Origin: Falsochrobactrum ovis
Lineage (GTDB): Bacteria > Pseudomonadota > Alphaproteobacteria > Rhizobiales > Rhizobiaceae
Length of the DNA: 64,000 nucleotides
Assembly (NCBI RefSeq): GCF_003259955.1
Contig: NZ_QLMK01000004.1
Coordinates: 1 to 64,000 of the forward strand
Direction of reading: 5' to 3'
Part shown: one piece after another, positions 18,782 to 26,824 of the stretch
How the letters are laid out: every line of letters starts with the position of its first letter
Position numbering within the stretch: position 1 is the stretch's first letter
The notes under the pieces: model-generated
Told to the model about the DNA's origin: nothing
Database searches by the model: none
The model's input: the letters and a program-made list of their open reading frames with translations, nothing else
Translations under genes and position numbers: made by a program

Positions 18782-18980
18782 GGGCGCCCTCCTGTTCAGC
18801 CTGATCAAGTTTCTCCAAAAGTTCTAGGAAGCGGTCAGGAATTTCTTCATCCTGAATTGAAGAATATAAAGCTTTTAATTTCAGACCAACTTCACAGTTA
18901 GAGCCGAGAGCATCCTTTCGGACGCGCTGTGACACTGAAATATCCGCGCCACTCGCATGAACATTATTCTGTTTGGTCAT
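18753..18980 (-). CDS. nepR: Anti-sigma factor NepR
   Basis: NepR family protein of 75 aa. The conserved core is GLKLKALYSSIQDEEIPDRF with the following LELLEKLDQAE; the flanks are variable as usual. It binds EcfG in unstressed cells and PhyR under stress. First gene of the nepR-ecfG unit, divergent from phyR. A promoter with an exact GGAAC and a CATT in place of CGTT lies upstream, so the unit is likely auto-activated by EcfG. Confidence 0.93.
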   Translation of the reverse strand: MTKQNNVHASGADISVSQRVRKDALGSNCEVGLKLKALYSSIQDEEIPDRFLELLEKLDQAEQEGAHEHRSRSAS

Positions 18981-19027
18981 AATTTTAACATTGCGCCTTA
19001 GTCATTGTTGATTGCAACCATGGCTTC

Positions 19028-19052
19028 AATGCATAAATGTTAAAAAAGTTCC
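19028..19052 (-). promoter_or_regulatory. EcfG-type promoter of nepR-ecfG
   Basis: On the minus strand GGAAC (19052-19048), a 16-bp spacer and CATT (19031-19028) match the EcfG consensus with one mismatch in the -10. It lies about 48 bp upstream of the nepR start. Confidence 0.65.
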
Positions 19053-19071
19053 CTGCTCATTACAAATATTT

Positions 19072-19096
19072 GGAACTTTCTGCAGGCAGAGGCGTT
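19072..19096 (+). promoter_or_regulatory. EcfG-type promoter of phyR
   Basis: GGAAC (19072-19076), 16-bp spacer, CGTT (19093-19096): an exact match to the EcfG consensus. It is about 97 bp upstream of the phyR start and faces away from the nepR promoter 20 bp to its left. Confidence 0.85.
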
Positions 19097-19192
19097 TTCG
19101 GCATCATAATGCCTTTTCATATGCATTAAAATGAATAACGCATGCCTGCTGGGATGCAGTGAATACGAATAACGGCTGAGGAGATTTCAAAC

Positions 19193-19987
19193 ATGACGTT
19201 ATCGACGCGAATAGCGCCGCACCTTCCCTATCTACGCCGTTTCTCAAGGGCACTTTGCGGTTCGCAAACATCAGGCGATGCCTATGTTGCAGCTACTTTG
19301 GAAGCTTTGATAGCAGATATCAGCATATTCCCCGTGGCCTCCACGGATCGTATCGCACTCTATCGCCTTTTCTGTGATCTTTATAAAACCGCATCAATAC
19401 GGGTACCAGAAACGGCTTCAGAATTTGCGTGGGAAAAAAACACTGCGCGCAACCTGGCCCACGTCTCGCCCCTCGCCCGCCAAGCTTTTTTGCTTGTTGC
19501 TGTGGAAGGGTTTAGTGAATACGAGGCCGGAGAAATTTTAGGCCTTAACGAAGCTGATTTCGGAAAGCTTCTTTCCAGCGCTTCCGCAGAAATCTCCCAA
19601 CAGGTCGCCACTCGTCTAATGATTATTGAGGACGAACCGCTCATCGCTATGGACATTGAGCAAATGGTGGAAAGCCTTGGTCACGAGGTTGTCGGGATCG
19701 CCCGCACAAAATCCGAGGCCACAGAGCTTTATGCCCGTGAAAAGCCTCGAATGGTCTTAGCGGATATCCAGTTGGCGGATGGAAGTTCAGGTATTGATGC
19801 CGTTAACGAGATTCTTAAAGAAGATGCTATTCCGGTTATTTTTATAACTGCTTTCCCGGAACGTCTTTTAACCGGGGAAAGGCCGGAGCCGACATTTTTG
19901 GTAACCAAACCTTTCAACCCGGATATGGTTAAAGCGTTAATCAGCCAGGCGCTTTTCTTCGAAGAATCTGCGCAGGTTGCTGCATGA
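19193..19987 (+). CDS. phyR: Response regulator PhyR (anti-anti-sigma factor)
   Basis: PhyR of 264 aa: an N-terminal sigma-like domain (about 1-130) that mimics EcfG for NepR, and a C-terminal receiver domain (about 140-262). The receiver shows the acidic pair in MIIEDEPLIAMD, phosphoacceptor Asp191 in RMVLADIQLADG, the conserved Thr in VIFITAFPERLL, and the Lys in FLVTKPFNPD. GAGGAG lies shortly before the ATG. It is divergent from nepR-ecfG behind an exact EcfG promoter, so it forms a positive loop. Confidence 0.96.
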   Translation: MTLSTRIAPHLPYLRRFSRALCGSQTSGDAYVAATLEALIADISIFPVASTDRIALYRLFCDLYKTASIRVPETASEFAWEKNTARNLAHVSPLARQAFLLVAVEGFSEYEAGEILGLNEADFGKLLSSASAEISQQVATRLMIIEDEPLIAMDIEQMVESLGHEVVGIARTKSEATELYAREKPRMVLADIQLADGSSGIDAVNEILKEDAIPVIFITAFPERLLTGERPEPTFLVTKPFNPDMVKALISQALFFEESAQVAA

Positions 19988-20085
19988 TCTATTAGAAAAA
20001 CCGACATCGTTCCCCCCGGTTAAACTCCGGTTTAACTGGGGGCCAGGAAACAATCCGCTTGGGGGCTAGCAGTTGACAGAAAAGA

Positions 20086-20111
20086 GGAAACCAATATCGC
20101 GGTGGCTCGTT
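20086..20111 (+). promoter_or_regulatory. Possible EcfG-type promoter for the DUF1328 gene
   Basis: GGAAA (20086-20090), 17-bp spacer and CGTT (20108-20111): one mismatch from the consensus, 31 bp before the ATG at 20143. It is weaker than the phyR site. Confidence 0.4.
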
Positions 20112-20142
20112 ACCTCATCAATTAAAGCACAGGAGAACCAAC

Positions 20143-20307
20143 ATGCTTTATTATGCCCTTGTATTTCTCGTTGTTGCTCTGGTGGCAGGTGCACTGGGTT
20201 TCGGCGGTATAGCAGGCGCCTCCGCAGGAATAGCCCAGCTTCTTTTTTTTGTATTTCTTGCGCTCCTTGTCGTCTGCCTCATCGCCTCGGCGATCCGAAA
20301 GGCATAA
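20143..20307 (+). CDS. DUF1328 (YtjA-like) small membrane protein
   Basis: A 54-aa protein consisting of two hydrophobic helices with a Gly/Ala-rich turn ([17 protein letters not shown]) and a short basic end (IRKA). This is the pattern of the DUF1328/YtjA family, whose members are stress-associated in several proteobacteria but have no known mechanism. AGGAG lies eight bases before the ATG. It sits directly downstream of phyR in the stress locus behind a possible EcfG promoter. Confidence 0.8.
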   Translation: MLYYALVFLVVALVAGALGFGGIAGASAGIAQLLFFVFLALLVVCLIASAIRKA

Positions 20308-20397
20308 ATGACGAAGTCCCGTTTTTCCCGCGGGATGTGGCAAGGGTTCCGTGGTATGGGCAAACTCCCTTCATTGGTAGGACCCGTAACCGTTTAG
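20308..20397 (+). CDS. Possible 29-aa basic peptide coupled to the DUF1328 gene
   Basis: A short frame begins with ATG directly after the DUF1328 stop codon (TAAATG), with AAAGG five bases upstream inside the preceding gene. The product starts MTKSRFSRGMWQGFRGMGKL and is strongly basic. Tight coupling and an internal ribosome site make translation possible. I know no family for it, and a chance frame of this length is not unlikely. Confidence 0.3.
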   Translation: MTKSRFSRGMWQGFRGMGKLPSLVGPVTV

Positions 20398-20513
20398 AGG
20401 CTAAGCGAATTGGCCACAACATAACGGTGCATGACTATGGGTAACCCGTTCCAATCAACATTCGTCCATCACTTCCTGGCACAGAATGTCTGGCGTCATC
20501 AGGGAGCTGTCTG

Positions 20514-21518
20514 ATGAAGATACCGCCCCATCCCATTGATCAAAAGGATGGCGACAACCGCCTGCGTGCTCTTTTGCGTGCGATCCGCAATAGCAATGTC
20601 TGTGTTCTCTATCAAAGCTTAGACATGCGCTATCAGTGGAGCGAGAATCTGCCGCCTTACTGGTTAGAGAGCTGGAAAGTAGGCGGAAAAGATTGCGATT
20701 TTATTTTCACGTCCTCATTGTCTCGCCTTGAACAAGCAAAGCAGGCCGCCTTAGAGACCGGCCTTTCCCAAAATGTCGAGCTCGCCATTCACGACGATAA
20801 TGTGCTGCGGTGGGTCGAGTTTCACATCGATTGCGATCGTGATGAGGATGACAATATTATTGGCCTCGTTACCACCGCGTTAGAGATCAGCGAATCCAAA
20901 CGGCGCGAGCAGATGCTGAAAATACTGCTGCGTGAAGTAAGCCATAGATCCAAAAACCTGCTAGCAATCGTACAAAGTATTGCGAGCCAGACGGCGCGTT
21001 TTACAGATTCGGTTGATGATTTCATGCTCAAACTGCGTGGGCGCATCCAGTCGCTTTCATATTCGCAAGATCTGGTAACCGATTCGAATTGGCACGGAGC
21101 CCTGTTTCGTGATCTGCTTAATTCACAGATCGAAAAATACATCGATTCCAGTGATGAACGCCTCACTGTGGTTGGCGACAATCCTTATCTTTTTCCAGGT
21201 GCGGCATTACATACCGGGCTCGCACTTCACGAATTGATTGTTAATGCGACATCATTTGGCGGATTAACTATCCCCCATGGTCGGGTCGAGATCACCGCTA
21301 AAGTGTCAACCAATGAAAAGGGGGAAGAATATTTCGTTTTTCGCTGGGAGGAAATAAACTCCGCTTTATCGGTGCCGATTGAACACGGACCACGCTTTGG
21401 CAGTGCTGTGCTTCAACGCATCGTTCCTGCAGCGGTAGGAGGACACGCCGAATATAGGGTTAGTCCAACCGGAGCGGTTTATCAGCTCACGATCCCGACC
21501 GAACAATTCGATATTTAA
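20514..21518 (+). CDS. PAS-HWE sensor histidine kinase
   Basis: Soluble kinase of 334 aa: an N-terminal PAS domain (about 15-125), then an HWE-type phosphoacceptor with His144 in LLREVSHRSKNLLAIVQSIA, the N-box LALHELIVNATSFG and the W-x-E motif in FVFRWEEI. No membrane helix is present, so it senses a cytoplasmic cue; the PAS ligand is not readable and the LOV flavin motif (NCRFL) is absent. It is next to phyR and lacks its own regulator gene, so PhyR is the likely partner. Some HWE kinases act as PhyR phosphatases instead. Confidence 0.87.
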   Translation: MKIPPHPIDQKDGDNRLRALLRAIRNSNVCVLYQSLDMRYQWSENLPPYWLESWKVGGKDCDFIFTSSLSRLEQAKQAALETGLSQNVELAIHDDNVLRWVEFHIDCDRDEDDNIIGLVTTALEISESKRREQMLKILLREVSHRSKNLLAIVQSIASQTARFTDSVDDFMLKLRGRIQSLSYSQDLVTDSNWHGALFRDLLNSQIEKYIDSSDERLTVVGDNPYLFPGAALHTGLALHELIVNATSFGGLTIPHGRVEITAKVSTNEKGEEYFVFRWEEINSALSVPIEHGPRFGSAVLQRIVPAAVGGHAEYRVSPTGAVYQLTIPTEQFDI

Positions 21519-21539
21519 AAGCGCTTCGCCAAAGAAAAA

Positions 21540-21563
21540 CCGCCATGGCGGGTGCCATGGCGG
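21540..21563 (-). terminator. Terminator for mur (minus strand)
   Basis: CCGCCATGGC (21540-21549) pairs perfectly with GCCATGGCGG (21554-21563). On the minus strand the stem is followed by TTTTTCTTT, so it ends minus-strand transcripts coming from mur, about 220 bp away. Between them 21564-21782 contains a short palindrome (GACCTTTTAAAAAGGTC, 21611-21627) and nothing else I recognise. Confidence 0.7.
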
Positions 21564-21782
21564 CTATAAGCGCGGAACGCCTGCGGCGACAATCGCCATT
21601 CAAAGCTCTCGACCTTTTAAAAAGGTCCAATCAGCCTTTCGCATCCTCAAACGCGGACAATCATTGCGCGGCGCTCTCGTCATCCGCTTTTTAGGGGGGA
21701 TTAGAAGCGGACTAGAAGACCGCTTGCGGGGCGATACACGGCCTTCGTAATCGTTAAATGCAAATTGTCATTCTTGGTTCCA

Positions 21783-22220
21783 TTAGGATTCAATTTTTTT
21801 ACAATATAATTCGAGCCGATGGTGGACAATCTCATAACCCAGCGAGCGTGCGATTTCTTCCTGAAGCTTTTCAATTTTATCAGAATGAAATTCTACGACT
21901 TCGCCAGAGGCCATATCGATAATGTGATCATGATGCTTACCGGCCTGTTCAAAACGCGATGGGCCGCCATCGAAAGCATGGCGGTGGATAGCGCCCATCT
22001 CTTCCAGAAGCTTCATGGTGCGATAAACGGTGGAGAGCGAAATATTGCTATCGATTTCCACCGCACGACGAAAAATTTCAAGCGCGTCCGGATGATCATC
22101 GGTAGCACTCAAAATACCAAGAATAATACGACGCGGGCGCGTAATGCGCACCCCAGCTTCTCGGAGCTTACCCTCATAGTCGGGTTTTTTACGTGATTGA
22201 TCCATAGCCGAATTATGCAC
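21783..22220 (-). CDS. mur: Fur/Mur-family metal-responsive repressor
   Basis: Fur superfamily repressor of 145 aa. Winged-helix residues include [17 protein letters not shown], and the metal site contains [13 protein letters not shown] and the later [12 protein letters not shown]. It lacks the CxxC zinc pairs of E. coli Fur and resembles rhizobial Fur/Mur proteins, which mostly respond to manganese; it is not Irr, which has a different start and no HHDH here. The start is a GTG six bases after GAGGGG; an ATG at 22205 is the alternative. An 11-bp-arm palindrome at the start suggests autoregulation. Confidence 0.85.
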   Translation of the reverse strand: MHNSAMDQSRKKPDYEGKLREAGVRITRPRRIILGILSATDDHPDALEIFRRAVEIDSNISLSTVYRTMKLLEEMGAIHRHAFDGGPSRFEQAGKHHDHIIDMASGEVVEFHSDKIEKLQEEIARSLGYEIVHHRLELYCKKIES

Positions 22221-22229
22221 TCTCGTCCC

Positions 22230-22256
22230 CTCAGTTGCAAATTTATTGCAACTGAG
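22230..22256. promoter_or_regulatory. Large palindrome at the mur start, probable autoregulatory operator
   Basis: CTCAGTTGCAA (22230-22240) and TTGCAACTGAG (22246-22256) are perfect inverted repeats around ATTTA. The centre TGCAAATTTATTGCA resembles Mur-type sites rich in TGCAA/TTGCA. It ends 10 bp from the GTG start and overlaps the ribosome site edge. Confidence 0.65.
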
Positions 22257-22355
22257 AAATTATTTAAACACCCCTATTAAGCCTATCCGAACATGCGCAG
22301 GGGTTGGTGCGCCCGAGAGGAAGCAAATCTCTGTTTCCGCCGTGAGATGACTGCC

Positions 22356-22401
22356 CGATTTGTGGGCCGATTTGTGGGCCGATTGTGAGCCGATTGTGAA
22401 A
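22356..22401. repeat. Four tandem 11-12-bp repeats between mur and the DUF gene
   Basis: Units CGATTTGTGGGC (22356-22367 and 22368-22379), CGATTGTGAGC (22380-22390) and CGATTGTGAAA (22391-22401) lie head to tail in a non-coding gap. No function is apparent. Confidence 0.7.
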
Positions 22402-22509
22402 GGATCTCGCGCCCCATCGTTAGACGACAGGGCTTACCTCAACAAAATTGAGTGAAATCGAAACCTTAACCAGGGCAGCTACTGCAAGACAGAAAGCCGA
22501 ACCGCTATA

Positions 22510-22986
22510 TTATTCGACATTTCCCAGCTTAATCCGGCCTATGATACGTGCCTCACGATAGTCATAAACCAAGATTTCGGTGCCACCGTCTGGCAGCAGC
22601 GTTTCAAGTGACAGCTGATTGCCGGAGAGGCTTTGCGATAACAAGCGGGTGCCGGGTTCGATCTGAATTTGAGATTCGATCAATGGCAAAGGTTCAGGCT
22701 TTTCCGACGCAATGGCCATTGTCCCTGGAGTTTCTAGCGGCGTCTCTTCTATGACAACATCTGGCGCTTGATTGATTTTGTAGACAACCGCAACAAGCAC
22801 AGCCATAAGACCGATAAGCATGACACCGATTGATACAGCCAATAGACGGATCATTTTCCGGCGCACCCGTTCCATCGTTGGATCGAGCGGAGCCTCTTCT
22901 ATTTCCTCTGTATAATGGCCATGTTGATAGTCTTGATGTGCTGAATCCTGATGATTCTGATATCTCGGATAATGGGGATCCTGCAT
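22510..22986 (-). CDS. Single-span membrane protein of unknown function (DUF6476-like)
   Basis: A 158-aa protein with a His/Gln/Tyr-rich polar N-terminus, the conserved-looking PTMERVRRKMIRLLAVSIGV leading into one membrane helix (about 47-70), and a C-terminal periplasmic part ending with a short beta-rich region (TEILVYDYREARIIGRIKL). The layout fits alphaproteobacterial proteins annotated as DUF6476, but I am not sure of that. It is divergent from rluD, as in related genomes. Function unknown. Confidence 0.7.
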   Translation of the reverse strand: MQDPHYPRYQNHQDSAHQDYQHGHYTEEIEEAPLDPTMERVRRKMIRLLAVSIGVMLIGLMAVLVAVVYKINQAPDVVIEETPLETPGTMAIASEKPEPLPLIESQIQIEPGTRLLSQSLSGNQLSLETLLPDGGTEILVYDYREARIIGRIKLGNVE

Positions 22987-23048
22987 TAAAAGACTCCAAT
23001 TTACATATCGGCATGCGTCTGGCGCGTGATAACGAAGGGAAGAGACGA

Positions 23049-24053
23049 TTGAAAGAGCTAATTGCCGACACCAATGCCGCAGGCAAGCGTCTGGACCAAT
23101 GGCTGGCCGCAGAATTGGGGCCGGAACTCTCCCGCAGTCGCGTTCAGTCCCTGATTACAGAAGGTCATGTGACCCTAGATGGCTCCCCCGTGCATGAAAC
23201 TAAGCAGAAACTGCGCGAAGGTATGAAGATCACCGTCCGCCTGCCAGAGCCACAAGCCGCCGAGCCCGAGGCAGAAAATATTCCTCTGGACATCCTTTAC
23301 GAAGATGAAGACCTTATCGTGGTCAACAAACCCGCGGGGCTTGTCGTTCATCCCGGCAATGGCAATTGGACGGGAACACTTGTCAATGCCCTTATATATC
23401 ATTGTGGCGATAGCTTGTCAGGAATAGGCGGAATCAAGCGCCCGGGCATTGTGCACCGTCTTGACAAAGACACGAGCGGCGTTTTGGTGGTGGCAAAAAA
23501 TGATCATGCGCATCGGCACTTAAGTCAACAATTTGCCGATCATGGCCGGACCGGTGATCTGGAACGAGCCTATTTGGCGCTGATATGGGGCATGACCGAG
23601 CGACCGCAAGGGACAATTGAAACCTATTTGGCCCGATCTCACCGCGATCGAACCAAACAAGCTGTTGTGAACGAAAATCGCGCCGATGCAAGACACGCCG
23701 TCACCCATTACGCAACAATGGAAGTCTATGGTTCACGCCAAGATGCGACCGCACTTGCATCGCTGGTTGAATGCCGATTAGAGACTGGACGAACCCATCA
23801 GATTCGCGTTCATATGGCCCATCTCGGAAATCCATTGGTTGGCGACATGGATTATGGCAGCGCCTATAAAACCAAAGCCAATAAACTGGCAGCGCCTTTG
23901 CAGGAAACAGTGCGAGGCTTTGCACGGCAGGCGCTCCATGCCCGGCTTCTCGCATTCACCCATCCAGTGACGGAAAAAACCATGCGCTTTGAGACCCCTT
24001 TGCCAAAAGACATGGCCGACCTGGTGGAACAATTTCGCATTCACTCCAGTTGA
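23049..24053 (+). CDS. rluD: 23S rRNA pseudouridine synthase, RluD family
   Basis: RluA-family synthase of 334 aa with an N-terminal S4 domain (RLDQWLAAELGPELSRSRVQ) and a catalytic domain carrying the invariant Asp in GIVHRLDKDTSG. RluD isomerises U1911, 1915 and 1917 in helix 69 of 23S rRNA. The open frame reaches back to 22830 inside the divergent neighbour. I chose the TTG at 23049, which follows GAAGGGAAGAG and gives a family-length N-terminus; an ATG at 23013 without a ribosome site is the alternative. Confidence 0.88.
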   Translation: MKELIADTNAAGKRLDQWLAAELGPELSRSRVQSLITEGHVTLDGSPVHETKQKLREGMKITVRLPEPQAAEPEAENIPLDILYEDEDLIVVNKPAGLVVHPGNGNWTGTLVNALIYHCGDSLSGIGGIKRPGIVHRLDKDTSGVLVVAKNDHAHRHLSQQFADHGRTGDLERAYLALIWGMTERPQGTIETYLARSHRDRTKQAVVNENRADARHAVTHYATMEVYGSRQDATALASLVECRLETGRTHQIRVHMAHLGNPLVGDMDYGSAYKTKANKLAAPLQETVRGFARQALHARLLAFTHPVTEKTMRFETPLPKDMADLVEQFRIHSS

Positions 24054-24294
24054 ACTGTAATAATTATCGGCTCACAAGAACTCCCAATCGTGTAATTTAC
24101 TTTGTTGTGGCTTGGCACAAATTGGCGAGCTCATCGTTATGTTCAAATTCTAGAGATATTTCGTCTTAAGGGTTTGAGCATCGTGATTTTGCCAAATTGA
24201 TGCTTATATATGGAAGCTCGCATCGTCGTGCGAATGCAGTCGATGAGACAGGTTCGCCAAATGGGGACCTGCAAGAAGTAAAGGAGGGTGCTCT

Positions 24295-25206
24295 ATGGCC
24301 CAGATGAATCTTCCAAGTATTACGACCGGTGACGGAGGACTTACCCGTTACTTAGAAGAAATTCGCCGTTTTCCTATGCTTCAGCCGCAAGAAGAATATA
24401 TGCTGGCGAAGCGCTATCATGAACATGCAGATCCTAAAGCCGCGCACAAGCTCGTGACCAGTCACCTGCGCTTGGTGGCAAAAATTGCCATGGGTTATCG
24501 CGGATATGGCCTTCCTATCGGTGAAGTAATTTCCGAAGGGAATGTCGGCCTCATGCAGGCGGTCAAGCGCTTTGAACCCGAGCGCGGTTTCCGCCTTGCC
24601 ACTTATGCAATGTGGTGGATCAAGGCTTCCATTCAGGAATATGTCCTGCGGTCTTGGAGCCTTGTCAAAATGGGAACGACCGCCAACCAAAAGCGGCTGT
24701 TTTTCAACCTGCGCAAGATGAAAAGCAAGATTCAGGCGCTCGATGATGGCGATCTAAGCCCGGATCAAGTCAAACAAATCGCAACCAAACTACAGGTTAG
24801 CGAAGACGAAGTTGTTTCAATGAATCGCCGCTTATCCGGTGATACCTCGCTAAACGCCCCATTACGCGCAAGTGAGGGCGAATCAGGCGAATGGCAGGAC
24901 TGGCTGGTCGATACGAGCGATAATCAGGAAGAAATCCTGATTGAGCAGGACGAACTGGAAAGCCGCCGCTCTATGCTTGATCAGGCAATGGAAACGCTAA
25001 ATGACCGGGAGCGTCGTATTTTTAGAGCGCGTCGTTTGGCGGAAGATCCGATCACCTTGGAAGAGCTTTCCGGTGAATTCGGCATTAGCCGTGAGCGCGT
25101 TCGTCAAATCGAAGTGCGTGCTTTTGAAAAAGTTCAGGCCGCTGTTAAAGCAGCCGCTCTCAAACAGCATCAAGCGTTGAGGACGGTCGAAACAGAAGAC
25201 GCATAA
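24295..25206 (+). CDS. rpoH: RNA polymerase heat-shock sigma factor RpoH
   Basis: Sigma-32 type factor of 303 aa. Region 1.2/2 shows LTRYLEEIRRFPMLQPQEEY, then GNVGLMQAVKRFEPERGFRLATYAMWWIKASIQEYVLRSWSLVK-type region 2.3-2.4 (the RpoH box begins near QKRLFFNLRKMK), and region 4.2 is LSGEFGISRERVRQIEVRAF. AAGGAGGG precedes the ATG. Brucellae and rhizobia usually carry two rpoH genes; which one this is cannot be told. The 241-bp upstream gap holds no other gene. Confidence 0.94.
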   Translation: MAQMNLPSITTGDGGLTRYLEEIRRFPMLQPQEEYMLAKRYHEHADPKAAHKLVTSHLRLVAKIAMGYRGYGLPIGEVISEGNVGLMQAVKRFEPERGFRLATYAMWWIKASIQEYVLRSWSLVKMGTTANQKRLFFNLRKMKSKIQALDDGDLSPDQVKQIATKLQVSEDEVVSMNRRLSGDTSLNAPLRASEGESGEWQDWLVDTSDNQEEILIEQDELESRRSMLDQAMETLNDRERRIFRARRLAEDPITLEELSGEFGISRERVRQIEVRAFEKVQAAVKAAALKQHQALRTVETEDA

Positions 25207-25222
25207 AATAATGCACTAAAAA

Positions 25223-25251
25223 TTAAAGGCCGCTTATGCGGCCTTTAATTT
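25223..25251. terminator. Bidirectional terminator between rpoH and the facing gene
   Basis: TTAAAGGCCGC and GCGGCCTTTAA pair perfectly (11 bp, TTAT loop). ATTT follows on the plus strand and ATTTTTAG on the minus strand, so it serves both converging genes. Confidence 0.85.
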
Positions 25252-25299
25252 GCGTAAAATCAGTCGCGCGGGGAAAACCCGTCGGCAACCAAGCGCAGT

Positions 25300-26688
25300 T
25301 TAATTTGCGCCCAGTACCTCGTTGAAGACTTTCTCGCCCGGAATACCTTTTTCAAGGCTGATCAATGCCCGTCGTCCATTGCGATACGATATCGGAATAT
25401 CAATCCATTGCAGGCGACGCATGAGCGACAGATTGGTATCTTGCGCCGTCCGCGCATCATTCAGCCAGATGATGAAAAAATTATCGGCGATTTTAGACGG
25501 AACGGCGATTAGCGGATTACCGGGAGCCTGTTCTGTATCTTTGAAGGTAATGCGCTGGACATTATCAATCACGCCACCGGAAAAATCTTCAGGGACATTA
25601 AAGACAATTTCGATGAGGTGACTTGCCGGAATTGACTGATCTGTATTTCGGCGGATAGTCAATTTCATCTCAACCTTACTGTCAGGCATGGTGAGGTTAC
25701 CGCGAATCGCTGGTTCCGCTGGCTCCCCTTCATTCGGGCTCTCTTCAACGACCGACCAGACCACATTGCCGCGTTCAACCGAACCTGATTGCGTGCCGCC
25801 GCGCTCTTCATAAAGAAGCGCCTGTTGACCAACCGCCACAGCTTCACTCGCCGCGGGCTGATTCTGACCCGCCGATGGAGCAGTGCCAGAGGTTGAAGCG
25901 GAAGTAGAAGTGCCTTCACCGATCGTCGTCTCTCCACCAGCAGGACCGGCATCAACTTCGCTTCCATCGGGCAAGAGACGTTGCGTGAGCTTGGGCTCTT
26001 CCGCTGGCGCTTGCGGTGATTCTTCTATCGCACTCTCCGGAGTTGCTTGCTCATCCTGGCTTAGCTGTGTTTCATCATCAGGAGCATCGCTACGTCCGAT
26101 AGATGAGGCAAAATCGGTAATTTCGTCTTTCGCAGACCAGATGCCATAGCCAATGCCCGCAAGTAGCAGAACGGCAACGAGCCCGGTAATTAACCCTTTG
26201 TAAGATCGCCCTTCGCGCAGATCTCTCGGCTCTTCATAATAGCGATGGCGCCTGTCACGGTCTTCAACTCGCTCATCACTTGTTGGCTGCGGCCCAATAG
26301 GTGCGTCATTAACCGCACCATTATCCGCATTTGGCCCGCTACCCTCGCCATGATCAGGTTCGTCGACATCCGGCGCGGGTGCTGATGCAGATTTTTCAGG
26401 TTGATTGACTACCGACGAACGCGCCGTTTCATGCAAAAACTCCTCTAGCGGATCGAACAGCTCTTCATGCAAAGGCTCACTTACCGTAGTGTAGAAAGCC
26501 TCTGTTTCCGATATTGCTTTTTCGAGAAGATCGCGCTGCCTCACGGCCATAGCTTGGGAGGCATTTGCCATCACCAGCTTTTGCTCAATTGTCGCCCGTG
26601 CTTTCGCGTAGACCCGCTGACGCAATTCAGGCGTGTTTTCCGCCTGCGCATCGATTGTCTTTTTCAGGACCGCTACAAAATCTGCCAT
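25300..26688 (-). CDS. Membrane protein of unknown function with long disordered linkers
   Basis: I do not recognise this 462-aa protein beyond it being of a type seen in Hyphomicrobiales. Residues 1-90 are helical and soluble (VAVLKKTIDAQAENTPELRQ). A Pro/Asp-rich stretch follows, then a polar RHRYYEEPRDLREGRSYKG segment and one membrane helix near 165-185 (LITGLVAVLLLAGIGYGIW). After it comes an acidic Ser/Thr/Glu linker of about 110 residues and a C-terminal domain of about 150 residues that looks beta-rich (TMPDSKVEMKLTIRRN, HLIEIVFNVPEDFSGGVIDN). It would place the C-terminal domain in the periplasm. It is monocistronic between two hairpins. Confidence 0.75.
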   Translation of the reverse strand: MADFVAVLKKTIDAQAENTPELRQRVYAKARATIEQKLVMANASQAMAVRQRDLLEKAISETEAFYTTVSEPLHEELFDPLEEFLHETARSSVVNQPEKSASAPAPDVDEPDHGEGSGPNADNGAVNDAPIGPQPTSDERVEDRDRRHRYYEEPRDLREGRSYKGLITGLVAVLLLAGIGYGIWSAKDEITDFASSIGRSDAPDDETQLSQDEQATPESAIEESPQAPAEEPKLTQRLLPDGSEVDAGPAGGETTIGEGTSTSASTSGTAPSAGQNQPAASEAVAVGQQALLYEERGGTQSGSVERGNVVWSVVEESPNEGEPAEPAIRGNLTMPDSKVEMKLTIRRNTDQSIPASHLIEIVFNVPEDFSGGVIDNVQRITFKDTEQAPGNPLIAVPSKIADNFFIIWLNDARTAQDTNLSLMRRLQWIDIPISYRNGRRALISLEKGIPGEKVFNEVLGAN

Positions 26689-26824
26689 ACTGTCTTACCC
26701 AGTTCCGCGACTATGAGATACAAACAATGTCTCAATAATCACAATAATCAAGGGAAAGCAAAGGATCGGACCACGATTAAGTATCGTCTTTTTAAATGAT
26801 TAGCAGAAAAACAAGAAATTTGAG

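Noticed and set aside
21783-22220. Irr assignment for the Fur-family regulator
   Set aside because: The N-terminus and the HHDHIID site match rhizobial Fur/Mur, while Irr has a distinct MRPTRQR-type start and heme motif.
22830-23048. Longer N-terminus of RluD
   Set aside because: It would overlap the divergent membrane protein gene by about 150 bp and adds residues absent from the family; the TTG at 23049 has a ribosome site.
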